A DNA stretch of 64,000 nucleotides from Flavobacterium sp. Root420 (lineage in GTDB: Bacteria > Bacteroidota > Bacteroidia > Flavobacteriales > Flavobacteriaceae). The position numbers were made by a program, and so were the translations under genes. The stretch covers positions 124,394 to 188,393 of the forward strand of contig NZ_LMEF01000001.1 in assembly GCF_001427905.1 (NCBI RefSeq), written 5' to 3'. The notes below the pieces were generated by a model. It ran no database searches. It saw only the letters and a program-made list of their open reading frames with translations, and was not told the origin of the DNA. This document shows positions 13,469 through 21,312 of this stretch, piece by piece (position 1 is the stretch's first letter; every line of letters begins with the position of its first letter).

Positions 13469-16294
13469 CTATTTTTTCAAAACTAAATTTCCTGCTTGTA
13501 ATCCTTTCGCTGTAGCAGATAAAATAACTTCTTTTTCACCTTCATTTTTTTGGATGATGATTTGTGCGTATCCGTTAAAAAGTTTCCTTTTCCAGGATTC
13601 TGCAGGAGTTACGACCTGAATAATTCCGGGATCAGTGTTCATTACATCCCAGTCTTTTATCCTTTGCAATGGTGTTGTTGCAATGTAAATCGTGTTTTTT
13701 CCTTCTTTTAAAATGGCTTTATTTAAAATGTATTTTTGAGTATCGTCTTTACTTGGCTCAATCTTATTTCCGTTTACAAAAACTGCCGTTTCCTTCCCTA
13801 TTTTCTTGTAGAAAAAAGTGACAATATTGTTATCCAAATTATTCTTCAACTCAAAATCTCCTTTGTAGACATAAGCCGGAGCTTGCTTTTTATAGTCTCT
13901 GTCTTTAAAAGCTACAGTCCAATCAGCATCATTAGCGTCTTCAATTTTATCTGGAAGATCTGCTGAAGTTAATTTCTTCTCCTTAAAATTATTTATAGCA
14001 ACAAGATTAGTGTTATCAATAAATTTATCACTCTCTAAAGAAGTTGGATTCCCATTTCCGACTCCGAGAATTTTTCCGCCTTTTATCGAAAACGCAATTT
14101 CATCATCTGCCGTTGGCACATGCAATCCTTTTTTATCAGTCAATTCGGCCGTTACCATTACAACATTTGAGTTTGAGAGATTTTCTTTATCTACAGAAAG
14201 TTTAATATTTTCAGGGCTTCCTGTTGTTTTTTGAACTTGTGACAGAACTTTTTTCCCGTTTTTAAAACCGATTGCTTCCAAAGTTCCTGCTTCATATTTT
14301 ACCTTCCATTCTAAATGACCGTTTAACTCCATTTTCTTTTTGCCGAGACTTTTTTTGTTCAGAAAAAGTTCTACTTCATCACAATTCGAATACGCCCAAA
14401 CGTCAATTTCTTTGCCTTCCATTCCACTCCAGTTCCAATGTGGAAGAATGTGCAAAACAGGTTCAGTTCCCCACCACGATTTCAAATAAAATACATTGTC
14501 TTTCGGGAAACCGCAAACATCCATCATTCCAAAATAAGATGTCACCGATGGCCATCCATAAGGTGTTGGCTCTCCGCGATAATCAAAACCAGTCCAAAAA
14601 AATACTCCGGCTAAATACGGTCTTTCGGCATAAAATTTCCAGCCTTCTTCGATACTGTAAAATGTTGGGCGCGGTTTTTTATCATAAGCACTTTGATAAT
14701 GTTTTGCATCGTCTGTAAAATAAATTCCTCTTGTTGCGAAGGTTGAACCTTCCTCCGTGCCCATTCCGGGTTGTTTTTTGAACTCATTCCTATGTGCGTC
14801 GATATCGCCGTTTCCGAGATAATTATAGCCCATGATTTCGACTACCGAAGAGATTCCACTTCTAAAACCGCTGCTGATTGCCACTGTAACCGGTCTCGTA
14901 GAATCAATACTTTTGGTAAATCCCTGCATAATAGTAGTAATGCGTTCACCAACAATATTCCCTTCAATATTCCATTCTTCATTTCCAACCGACCAGCAAA
15001 AAATACTCGGATGATTACGGTCACGTTCGATCATTCGCTTTAAATCATTCAGATGATAATCGTTAATTCCCATTAAACGGGTTTCATCAATCACTAACAT
15101 TCCCAATTCATCACAGGCTTTAAGTAACTCAGGCGTTGGTGGATGATGCGAACAACGATACGCATTCGACCCCATTTCTTTCAGCTTTTTGATTCTGTAA
15201 TACTGCAATTCGTCTGGCAAAGCCGTACCGATTCCGGCATGATCCTGATGATTATTGGTTCCTTTTAGTTTTACCGGTTTGCCATTCAGAAAAAAACCTT
15301 TTTCGGCATCAAACTTCATAGTTCTGATTCCGAAAGACGTTTCATAACGGTCAATTATTTGTCCGTTTTGCTTAATATCAGTTACTAACCGATATAAATT
15401 CGGATTCTCAATATCCCACAATAATGGATTTTTTACTGCTAATTTTGAAGTAAAATTGGCCTTTTTATAAAACTCAGGAGCCGGAACATTTTCAGAAACA
15501 GAGGAGATTTGTTTTCCTCCGGTATCCAAAATAGTCTGAATAATTTCAATTGAACCTTTATCGTTTCCTTTATTTTCAATAGTAACCTCAGCGGTAATTT
15601 CAGCATTATCATTTTTGATTTCGGAAATAACATAAGTTCCATTTGAAACTATATGAATTGGATTTGTTTTCTGGAGATAGACGTGACGATAAATTCCCGC
15701 GCCTTCATAAAACCAGCCTTCTTCCATCGAAGCATCGACACGAACGACAATTGTATTTTCTCCGCCATAATTTACATAAGCCGAAACATCATATTCAAAA
15801 CCGTTATAACCACTTTGTTCTGTTCCGAGGAAATAGCCGTTAAAAAACACTTTTGAATTTCTAAAAACACCATCAAACTTTAAGGAAATGATTCGGCCTT
15901 TATCACTTTCCGGAATACTAATTTTTTTTCGGTACCAACCGATACTTTTTTCAGGAAAACCTTTTCCGGCTGTTTTAAATCCGTGGCTAAAACTGGCTTT
16001 TTCACTAAAGGATTGTTCTACAGCCCAATCGTGCGGAAGATCTAATTTTCTCCAGGCACGATCGTCAAAACCTGATGCTGCCGGACCGTCTCCAAAACCG
16101 GTTTTTGTCAAATAGGAGAAATAACCTTCGGCATGACCAAAATCTTTTTGAGTATCATATAAATGGCCAAACGAAAAACGCCAGTCTTTATCAATTAAAG
16201 TCAATTCTCTTTCTGATTTATTTTGCGAAAAAGTACAAAACGAGATAAAAAAAATAAAACAGGATAATATTTCCTTCGGAAAAATAGTTTTCAT
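13469..16294 (-). CDS. Glycoside hydrolase family 2 (beta-galactosidase type)
   Basis: 941 residues with a signal peptide (residues 1-23, ending TFSQ). GH2 order: N-terminal sugar-binding sandwich (WRKLDLPHDWAVEQ, GWYRKKI), Ig-like domain, TIM barrel with GTNNHQDHAGIG and SHHPPTPE, acid/base Glu in SVGNEEWN (about 438), and a probable nucleophile Glu in the FYSIEEGW region followed by FFWTGFDYRGEPTPY. C-terminal Ig-like domains (DUF4982 and GH2-C type) contain LSVDKENLSNSNVVMV. It is exported to the periplasm or outer membrane. The exact sugar (galactoside, glucuronide) cannot be fixed. It stands alone, without a SusCD pair in the window. Confidence 0.93.
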   Translation of the reverse strand: MKTIFPKEILSCFIFFISFCTFSQNKSERELTLIDKDWRFSFGHLYDTQKDFGHAEGYFSYLTKTGFGDGPAASGFDDRAWRKLDLPHDWAVEQSFSEKASFSHGFKTAGKGFPEKSIGWYRKKISIPESDKGRIISLKFDGVFRNSKVFFNGYFLGTEQSGYNGFEYDVSAYVNYGGENTIVVRVDASMEEGWFYEGAGIYRHVYLQKTNPIHIVSNGTYVISEIKNDNAEITAEVTIENKGNDKGSIEIIQTILDTGGKQISSVSENVPAPEFYKKANFTSKLAVKNPLLWDIENPNLYRLVTDIKQNGQIIDRYETSFGIRTMKFDAEKGFFLNGKPVKLKGTNNHQDHAGIGTALPDELQYYRIKKLKEMGSNAYRCSHHPPTPELLKACDELGMLVIDETRLMGINDYHLNDLKRMIERDRNHPSIFCWSVGNEEWNIEGNIVGERITTIMQGFTKSIDSTRPVTVAISSGFRSGISSVVEIMGYNYLGNGDIDAHRNEFKKQPGMGTEEGSTFATRGIYFTDDAKHYQSAYDKKPRPTFYSIEEGWKFYAERPYLAGVFFWTGFDYRGEPTPYGWPSVTSYFGMMDVCGFPKDNVFYLKSWWGTEPVLHILPHWNWSGMEGKEIDVWAYSNCDEVELFLNKKSLGKKKMELNGHLEWKVKYEAGTLEAIGFKNGKKVLSQVQKTTGSPENIKLSVDKENLSNSNVVMVTAELTDKKGLHVPTADDEIAFSIKGGKILGVGNGNPTSLESDKFIDNTNLVAINNFKEKKLTSADLPDKIEDANDADWTVAFKDRDYKKQAPAYVYKGDFELKNNLDNNIVTFFYKKIGKETAVFVNGNKIEPSKDDTQKYILNKAILKEGKNTIYIATTPLQRIKDWDVMNTDPGIIQVVTPAESWKRKLFNGYAQIIIQKNEGEKEVILSATAKGLQAGNLVLKK

Positions 16295-16513
16295 GAAAAA
16301 TGTGGTTTACAGAGATGATTAGCAAAAGCTAAAATTAGAGTTTTAAAACCGGATAAATTAATAGTATTTTATCAAAATATGATCTTTATAGCAAACAATG
16401 ATACCTGAAAATTAGACGTTAAAAATTTAGAATCATTCTATCAGCGGTTCTTTACCAAATCTTATTGTTTTGGCGTAATTTTATATTGAAAATTAACAAA
16501 ACCAAATTTAATC

Positions 16514-16897
16514 ATGAGTGTTATAAAAGACGAAAATACGCTTCTTAGCACCATTAAGCGTATTGATGAAAAAATAGACAAATTAAATGATCAAAAAATA
16601 ATTGCTTTTTTTGACCATCTTGGATTAACTGAAAGGCCAGATGTTCCAAAGAATTTTCTAGATTTTGAAACCATACTTATTGTCGTTCCTAACCGACATA
16701 TTTCGCACGAATTAAAATATTTTAAATATTCCATTTCCCGACTTTCTTTCGTGACTAATCCGTATGCGAAACAAATTCATGTTTATGATTTTAAGGAATG
16801 GAACAGCATTACCAGAAATAAAACACAGTTTCAGGTAAGGGAGTTGTTAAAAACCAGTTTTGGTGGCGTAAAAGATATAACGGAGGGAATGAATTAA
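16514..16897 (+). CDS. Hypothetical protein, first gene of the chromate-type operon
   Basis: 127 residues, soluble and without signal peptide. It has a helical N-terminus (LLSTIKRIDEKIDKLNDQKI), then DHLGLTERPDVPKNFLDFET, an alpha/beta part ILIVVPNRHISHELKYF, and KQIHVYDFKEWNSITRNKTQ. I do not recognise a family. It ends nine bases before the ChrB-AraC gene, so the two are cotranscribed. By position it could help sense or reduce the oxyanion, but nothing in the sequence shows this. The start is the first ATG after an AT-rich leader. Confidence 0.75.
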   Translation: MSVIKDENTLLSTIKRIDEKIDKLNDQKIIAFFDHLGLTERPDVPKNFLDFETILIVVPNRHISHELKYFKYSISRLSFVTNPYAKQIHVYDFKEWNSITRNKTQFQVRELLKTSFGGVKDITEGMN

Positions 16898-16906
16898 CTA
16901 TCGCCA

Positions 16907-17773
16907 ATGAAATGGATTACCAGAGAAAGACCAAAAATTGACAGAATTGCATGCCCTTGGCTCATCAAAAAATTTGTCGATCCGGATGCCGAATTTATTT
17001 ATGTTCCTTTTGATGAAGTTTTGGCTAAAGCCGAAGTATTAAAAGCGATTCCGTTTGACATTCCCAATGTAGAATATACGCATTACAACGAAGAATGTAC
17101 ATTTGATTACATTGTAAAAAAGCATCAAATTAAAGATCCAGCCATTTTAATCATGGCTAAAATTGTTCGTGGCGCTGATACTGATCAACATGAAATTGCA
17201 AAAGAATCTGCCGGGCTCTGGGCCATTTCGGCCGGACTTTCATATAATATTACCAATGATGCTGAACTATTAGCTAACGGAATGGTTATTTATGATGCGC
17301 TTTACAGTTGGGCAACACATTTGTACAAACAAAATCATTTGCAGAACAGTCCTTTTGAAAGTTTACTTCATGAAGTCTACAACAAATTTTTAGCTGAAAA
17401 GAAATCAAATCAAAAAACACCTTCGTGGGTTAAGGATTTAAAAGAAATAATTCAGGATCAGATTGATACTCAGTTTGCTTTTGACTTAAAAAAAATATCA
17501 AGTGATTTAGAGCTCAATCCCTCCTATCTATCCAGAGAATTTTCGAAGTATTTTGAAGATTTAAATTTTGGTGATTATGTTCGGAAATTACGAATTGAAA
17601 AAGCCATAAACCTAATTCAAAATTCAACTTATACCTTAACTGAAATCGCTTATATGACGGGATTTTCAGATCAAAGTCATTTTACACGAATATTCAAATT
17701 GCATACCGGAAAAAATCCTTCTTCGTATAGAAAAAATACGCTAAAAAGTAAACCAGATACAAAAGGTAAATAA
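16907..17773 (+). CDS. ChrB-domain protein fused to an AraC-type DNA-binding domain
   Basis: 288 residues. Residues 1-145 match the ChrB C-terminal (chromate resistance) domain: KWITRERPKIDRIACPWLIK, DAEFIYVPFDEVLA, ECTFDYIVKKHQI, AKIVRGADTDQHEIAKESAG, NGMVIYDALYSWATHLY. Residues 175-280 are an AraC helix-turn-helix pair: KISSDLELNPSYLSREFSKYF and TLTEIAYMTGFSDQSHFTRIF. Classical ChrB proteins regulate the chromate efflux pump ChrA, but with a different DNA-binding arrangement. Here the sensor-type domain is joined to an AraC output, suggesting one-protein control of the operon that ends in chrA. The fusion is seen in one uninterrupted frame; its function is inference. Confidence 0.9.
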   Translation: MKWITRERPKIDRIACPWLIKKFVDPDAEFIYVPFDEVLAKAEVLKAIPFDIPNVEYTHYNEECTFDYIVKKHQIKDPAILIMAKIVRGADTDQHEIAKESAGLWAISAGLSYNITNDAELLANGMVIYDALYSWATHLYKQNHLQNSPFESLLHEVYNKFLAEKKSNQKTPSWVKDLKEIIQDQIDTQFAFDLKKISSDLELNPSYLSREFSKYFEDLNFGDYVRKLRIEKAINLIQNSTYTLTEIAYMTGFSDQSHFTRIFKLHTGKNPSSYRKNTLKSKPDTKGK

Positions 17774-17829
17774 GATTCTATTTATATCTACTAACTCTAT
17801 ATAGTTTTGTTTTATCAACAAAAACTATT

Positions 17830-18330
17830 ATGATTTCATTTAGACACATTCTCTTATTCGCTTTATTCTCTTTTGCTGTTAATGCTTTTTCTCAAACAGT
17901 TTATCCAAAAATAACTGGCTATTTTGGAATCATGCATCCAATTATAACGATTAATAATGAACAAACCAATGTAAATTTCAGGGATTATTATGCCGTAGGT
18001 TTTCCAACTGGAATCAACCTCTGGAAAAACTCAAAAATAGGTTTCTCTTTCGAAGTAGTTCCCAATATAAAAGTACAGGGCGCAAGTGACAAAGTAACCA
18101 ATATATTATTCCATCCCGGCGTTTTAGTGGCATTAGGAAAAGGCTATACTTTTGCCGGAAGAGCTGCTTTTGAAAGCAGCGGAAGATATGGTTTTACTCC
18201 AGTACTTAATAAAACCGTTATTAAAAGCGAGAATTGCAGTTATTTTGTTGCGGTTCCGCTTCCGGTTAGATTTGGTAATGATCATCCTGCAACGTTTACG
18301 GTAGGTTTTCAATTTGGAATTGCATTTTAA
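17830..18330 (+). CDS. Exported beta-barrel-like hypothetical protein
   Basis: 166 residues with a signal peptide (1-22, cut after FSQ). The mature part alternates hydrophobic and polar residues in short strands (KITGYFGIMHPIITINN, IGFSFEVVPNIKV, GYTFAGRAAFES, ATFTVGFQFGIAF) and ends in Phe, as outer-membrane barrels do. It lies between the ChrB-AraC gene (56-base gap with a possible TAGTTTTG box at 17812-17819) and chrA (11-base gap), so it is probably translated with the transporter. It may be a small outer-membrane or periplasmic part of the resistance unit; no family recognised. Confidence 0.75.
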   Translation: MISFRHILLFALFSFAVNAFSQTVYPKITGYFGIMHPIITINNEQTNVNFRDYYAVGFPTGINLWKNSKIGFSFEVVPNIKVQGASDKVTNILFHPGVLVALGKGYTFAGRAAFESSGRYGFTPVLNKTVIKSENCSYFVAVPLPVRFGNDHPATFTVGFQFGIAF

Positions 18331-18341
18331 AAACTTTATCA

Positions 18342-19502
18342 ATGGCAGATTCAAAATATACATTAAAAGAATTAACCTTATATTTTCTAAAACTGGGTAC
18401 AATAGGTTTTGGGGGCCCGGTTGCTCTTGTAGGCTACATGCATAAAGACTTAGTCGAAAATCGCAAATGGATCTCTGAAGAAGAATACAAACAGGGCTTA
18501 GCTTTGGCACAATTAGCTCCGGGGCCCTTGGCTGCACAATTAGGTATCTATATTGGTTTCGTGCATTATCGGTTATTAGGCGCTACTTTAATCGGATTTG
18601 CATTTGTCTTACCCTCTTTTTTAATGGTTGTTCTTTTAGGAATTGTATACAAATTATATGGGGGATTATCCTGGATTCAGGCTGTATTTTATGGGGTTGG
18701 TGCAGCTGTTATTGGCCTTATAATGGTAAGTTCGTATAAACTTACCGTAAAATCTATAGGTAAATTCAACATCGAATCTTTTAAAATAAATTGGCTGTTA
18801 TGGCTGTTTTTTCTCATTACTTTAGGCGTAACTTTTATAACACAGCAAGAACCCGTTTTACTATTTATTGCAGCAGGTTTTTTATACATGCTTATAAAAG
18901 CACCACCGAAATGGTTAAACTCAAAATCTATAAATTCAATAGTGCTTCTGCAAGTTCCTTTTTGGAATTATGAAAGCGAAACACTGCTAAAAATTGCCAT
19001 CTTCTTTGCGCAGGCAGGAACATTTGTATTTGGAAGCGGTTTAGCCATCGTACCTTTTTTACATTCAGGTGTTGTAATCGAAAATCATTGGCTCACAGAA
19101 CAGCAATTTCTGGATTCTGTGGCAGTCGCCATGATTACGCCTGGCCCGGTAGTTATTACAGTAGGATTTATTGGCTATTTGGTTGACGGTTTTCTTGGGG
19201 CTCTGGTTGCTGCTTTAGCAACATTTCTGCCTTGCTATTTATTTACCGTTGCAATGGCGCCCTCTTTTCATAAAATTGCCAAAAATAAATCCGTTAAATC
19301 ATTTGTTGATGGAATTACGGCGGCGGTTATTGGTGCATTAGTAGGATCTGTTTTTGTAATTGCCTCGCGCACTATAATTGATATTCCAACCGTTATTATA
19401 GCCGTTGCAACAATTACCACTTTGCTATATGTCAAAAATATTGCTGAACCCTATATTATACTTATTGCTGCTGCTGTTGGCTTAATTATAAAATTAATAT
19501 GA
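18342..19502 (+). CDS. chrA: Chromate transporter, CHR family (long form)
   Basis: 386 residues, the normal length for two-domain CHR proteins. The N-terminal half has the family motif FLKLGTIGFGGPVALVGYMH and LALAQLAPGPLAAQLGIYIG; the C-terminal half repeats it as FFAQAGTFVFGSGLAIVPFL and SVAVAMITPGPVVITVGFIG. About ten membrane helices are visible. CHR proteins exchange chromate outward using the proton gradient; some members act on other anions. It is the last gene of the operon with ChrB-AraC. Assignment to the family is strong; chromate as the true substrate is likely but not proven. Confidence 0.93.
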   Translation: MADSKYTLKELTLYFLKLGTIGFGGPVALVGYMHKDLVENRKWISEEEYKQGLALAQLAPGPLAAQLGIYIGFVHYRLLGATLIGFAFVLPSFLMVVLLGIVYKLYGGLSWIQAVFYGVGAAVIGLIMVSSYKLTVKSIGKFNIESFKINWLLWLFFLITLGVTFITQQEPVLLFIAAGFLYMLIKAPPKWLNSKSINSIVLLQVPFWNYESETLLKIAIFFAQAGTFVFGSGLAIVPFLHSGVVIENHWLTEQQFLDSVAVAMITPGPVVITVGFIGYLVDGFLGALVAALATFLPCYLFTVAMAPSFHKIAKNKSVKSFVDGITAAVIGALVGSVFVIASRTIIDIPTVIIAVATITTLLYVKNIAEPYIILIAAAVGLIIKLI

Positions 19503-19533
19503 ATGTGTCAGGTTGCAGGTTGGATTGTGTATT

Positions 19534-19672
19534 TTAACCACAAAGTTCGCAAAGGGATTACGCAAAGTTCGCAAAGGTTAATCACATATAGCTTGAACTT
19601 AATAAAGTCAACTACAAGCACACCGGAAAAAAATGCTTTGCGTTAAAATTAACCAGCTTTGCTGTAAAATTA
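19534..19672. repeat. Family A repeat, degenerate
   Basis: AACCACAAAGTTCGCAAAGG with an immediate second copy GCAAAGTTCGCAAAGG, and at 19633-19672 diverged right-arm words (GCTTTGCGTTAAAATTAACC). It lies between converging chrA and the gene ending at 19678. Confidence 0.55.
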
Positions 19673-19677
19673 ATTCG

Positions 19678-20148
19678 TTATCTAATTTCAAAAATACTTA
19701 TAAACTTTTCCTCTAATTTTTTCCTTTTTCTCTCTTCATTCCATCGTGAATAAAAAGCCATGAAAAGTAAAAATAAATTAACTATTGTAGACGCTCTTCT
19801 GAGTCCTCTTGCAAAAAAGAGGAAAAATATATTGATTGCCAGTATAAGAATTATTGGAGAATATCTTGCCCAAATTAACTGAAATTGATTGCCTGGCTCC
19901 ATAATATAATCTACTTTGAGTTGATTATTGGTTATTTTATATTTTCCTTTTATAATATAAAATGATGGAGATACTGCTGAATTTAATGTTAATCGAAAGC
20001 TTTTATCATCAAAAAGTCCATAAAAAGGTTTTGTTCCAGTAAAACCATTAGCTATACCAAATGGGCTCAATTTTAATTTTGGAGAACCAATTTCAGTATT
20101 GTTTTTTAATCTTTCACGGAATTCTGATAAACTGAGTTTTGATACCAT
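19678..20148 (-). CDS. Hypothetical membrane protein
   Basis: 156 residues. The N-terminal 95 residues are soluble and strand-rich (KLKLSPFGIANGFTGTKPFY, KGKYKITNNQLKVDY), followed by two membrane helices (about 98-135: SPIILILAINIFFLFFARG and IVNLFLLFMAFYS) and a basic C-terminal tail (RWNEERKRKKLEEKF). No catalytic motif or family recognised. It begins 18 bases after the stop of the thioredoxin-like gene on the same strand, so the two are probably one operon, which might link it to extracytoplasmic redox or cell-envelope work. This is inference from position. Confidence 0.75.
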   Translation of the reverse strand: MVSKLSLSEFRERLKNNTEIGSPKLKLSPFGIANGFTGTKPFYGLFDDKSFRLTLNSAVSPSFYIIKGKYKITNNQLKVDYIMEPGNQFQLIWARYSPIILILAINIFFLFFARGLRRASTIVNLFLLFMAFYSRWNEERKRKKLEEKFISIFEIR

Positions 20149-20166
20149 TTAATTGTAATTTCCTTT

Positions 20167-20664
20167 CTAGTTTTGCTGTGGCGCCAATATACTCTTCACC
20201 ATTTCATTCAAAGCACTTCCATGAATATTTTTGGCCAGAATAATTCCGTTTTTATCTATTAAAAAGTTTAACGGTACAGATTGTAGCATATAATCTACGG
20301 CAGCAGGAGATTTCCAATATTTAAGATCACTTACTTGTATCCATGGGAGTTTTTGTTTAGCAATAGCTCCTAACCAAAGTGGCTTTTTGGTATCCATTGA
20401 AACACTGTAAATGGATAATTTACCCGGATAAGTATTATATAATTTTATTAATTCCGGATGTTCCTTTGTGCATGGTCCACACCATGACGCCCAAAAGTCA
20501 ATTAAAACCAAATCTCCCCTTAAGGAAGTTAAGGCTACATTAATTCCTTTTGTATCTGGAAGATCGATTTCAGGAGCAATATCCCCTACTTCAAGACCAA
20601 CAACTTGTGCATTTGAGTTTAGAACAGAGCATAAGAATGCCAAAATAAGTAAAGTTTTTTTCAT
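20167..20664 (-). CDS. TlpA/ResA-type thioredoxin-like protein
   Basis: 165 residues with a signal peptide (1-19, MKKTLLILAFLCSVLNSNA). The thioredoxin fold follows: APEIDLPDTKGINVALTSLRGD, then LIDFWASWCGPCTKEHPELI with the redox CxxC pair at about residues 61-64, VSMDTKKPLWLGAI, and the cis-Pro region LQSVPLNFLIDKNG. TlpA-like proteins act in the periplasm, reducing disulfides for cytochrome assembly or other partners. Length fits a minimal TlpA domain without the N-terminal DUF4369 often seen in Bacteroidota. It is upstream of and likely cotranscribed with the membrane protein at 19678. Confidence 0.92.
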   Translation of the reverse strand: MKKTLLILAFLCSVLNSNAQVVGLEVGDIAPEIDLPDTKGINVALTSLRGDLVLIDFWASWCGPCTKEHPELIKLYNTYPGKLSIYSVSMDTKKPLWLGAIAKQKLPWIQVSDLKYWKSPAAVDYMLQSVPLNFLIDKNGIILAKNIHGSALNEMVKSILAPQQN

Positions 20665-20699
20665 AATTGGTTAAGTTTTATTGAGTTTATTGGGCTTTT

Positions 20700-20865
20700 T
20701 TAATCTCGCAAAGTCTCATTTTTGTCATTTCGACGAAGGAGAAATCACATGTGCTGATCGACAAAGATTGTTGATTTTCTTTGTGGAGTTTTTAGTGTGA
20801 TTTCTCCTTCGTCGAAATGACAAGATTGCGCATAACTTTGTGTCTCTGCGACTTTGCGAGATTAA
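20700..20865. repeat. Nested double palindrome: family B arms inside CTCGCAAAGTC arms
   Basis: Inner arms 20722-20749 and 20796-20823 are an exact 28-bp inverted repeat starting TTGTCATTTCGACGAAGGAG, with a 46-base centre. Outer arms 20700-20715 (TTAATCTCGCAAAGTC) and 20850-20865 are an exact 16-bp inverted repeat. It fills most of the 338-base gap between the tlpA-like gene and the ArsR promoter. No gene is inside. Confidence 0.85.
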
Positions 20866-20969
20866 TACATTAGCAAATATAAATACTTCTTTGAATATAT
20901 TTTGACAATCAATTGCATTTTATAATCATTATCTTCTTCATAAAATTTTCCTAAATATTTTTCTTTTAA

Positions 20970-20999
20970 TTGACATATCGGGAAAAGTCGATATATTTG
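20970..20999 (+). promoter_or_regulatory. Promoter and overlapping operator of the ArsR-OYE operon
   Basis: TTG (20970-20972), 19 nt, TATATTTG (20992-20999): a full flavobacterial promoter. The -7 box ends four bases before the ATG at 21004, implying a nearly or wholly leaderless mRNA. An inverted repeat ATATCG-N8-CGATAT (20975-20994) fills the spacer between the two boxes, the expected place for autorepression by the ArsR protein. Confidence 0.7.
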
Positions 21000-21003
21000 C
21001 ACC

Positions 21004-21306
21004 ATGGAACAAATAGAAATCTTTAAGGCACTGTCGAACAAATCCAGATTACAAATGCTGGAATGGTTAAAAGAACCCGAAATACACTTCCCGGAACAAC
21101 TCCAGCATGCAGGATTTGAACATGGAGTTTGTGTTGGTCAAATACAAGCCAAGGCAGGCCTGACGCAATCTACTGTTTCTGAATACCTGTCGATTTTACA
21201 ACGTGCCGGTTTTATTGAGGCCAAACGCGTCGGACAATGGACTTACTACAAACGCAACGAAGGTGCCTTTGAAGCACTCAGTAAATTAATTCAAACTAAT
21301 TTGTAA
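21004..21306 (+). CDS. ArsR-family transcriptional regulator
   Basis: 100 residues with a winged helix-turn-helix: IFKALSNKSRLQMLEWLKE, GQIQAKAGLTQSTVSEYLSI (recognition helix), RAGFIEAKRVGQWTYYKRNE (wing). One Cys lies before the recognition helices (HGVCVGQIQ); a full classical metal CxCxxC site is absent, so it may sense an electrophile or redox state and not a metal. It is followed after six bases by an Old Yellow Enzyme gene, a common pairing in which the repressor controls an enone reductase. Its promoter has an internal palindrome, see 20970-20999. Confidence 0.93.
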   Translation: MEQIEIFKALSNKSRLQMLEWLKEPEIHFPEQLQHAGFEHGVCVGQIQAKAGLTQSTVSEYLSILQRAGFIEAKRVGQWTYYKRNEGAFEALSKLIQTNL

Positions 21307-21312
21307 ATTACT

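Noticed and set aside
14272..14718. 148-codon + strand frame inside the GH2 gene
   Set aside because: Shadow of a long, clearly coding reverse frame; it has no motif and no promoter.
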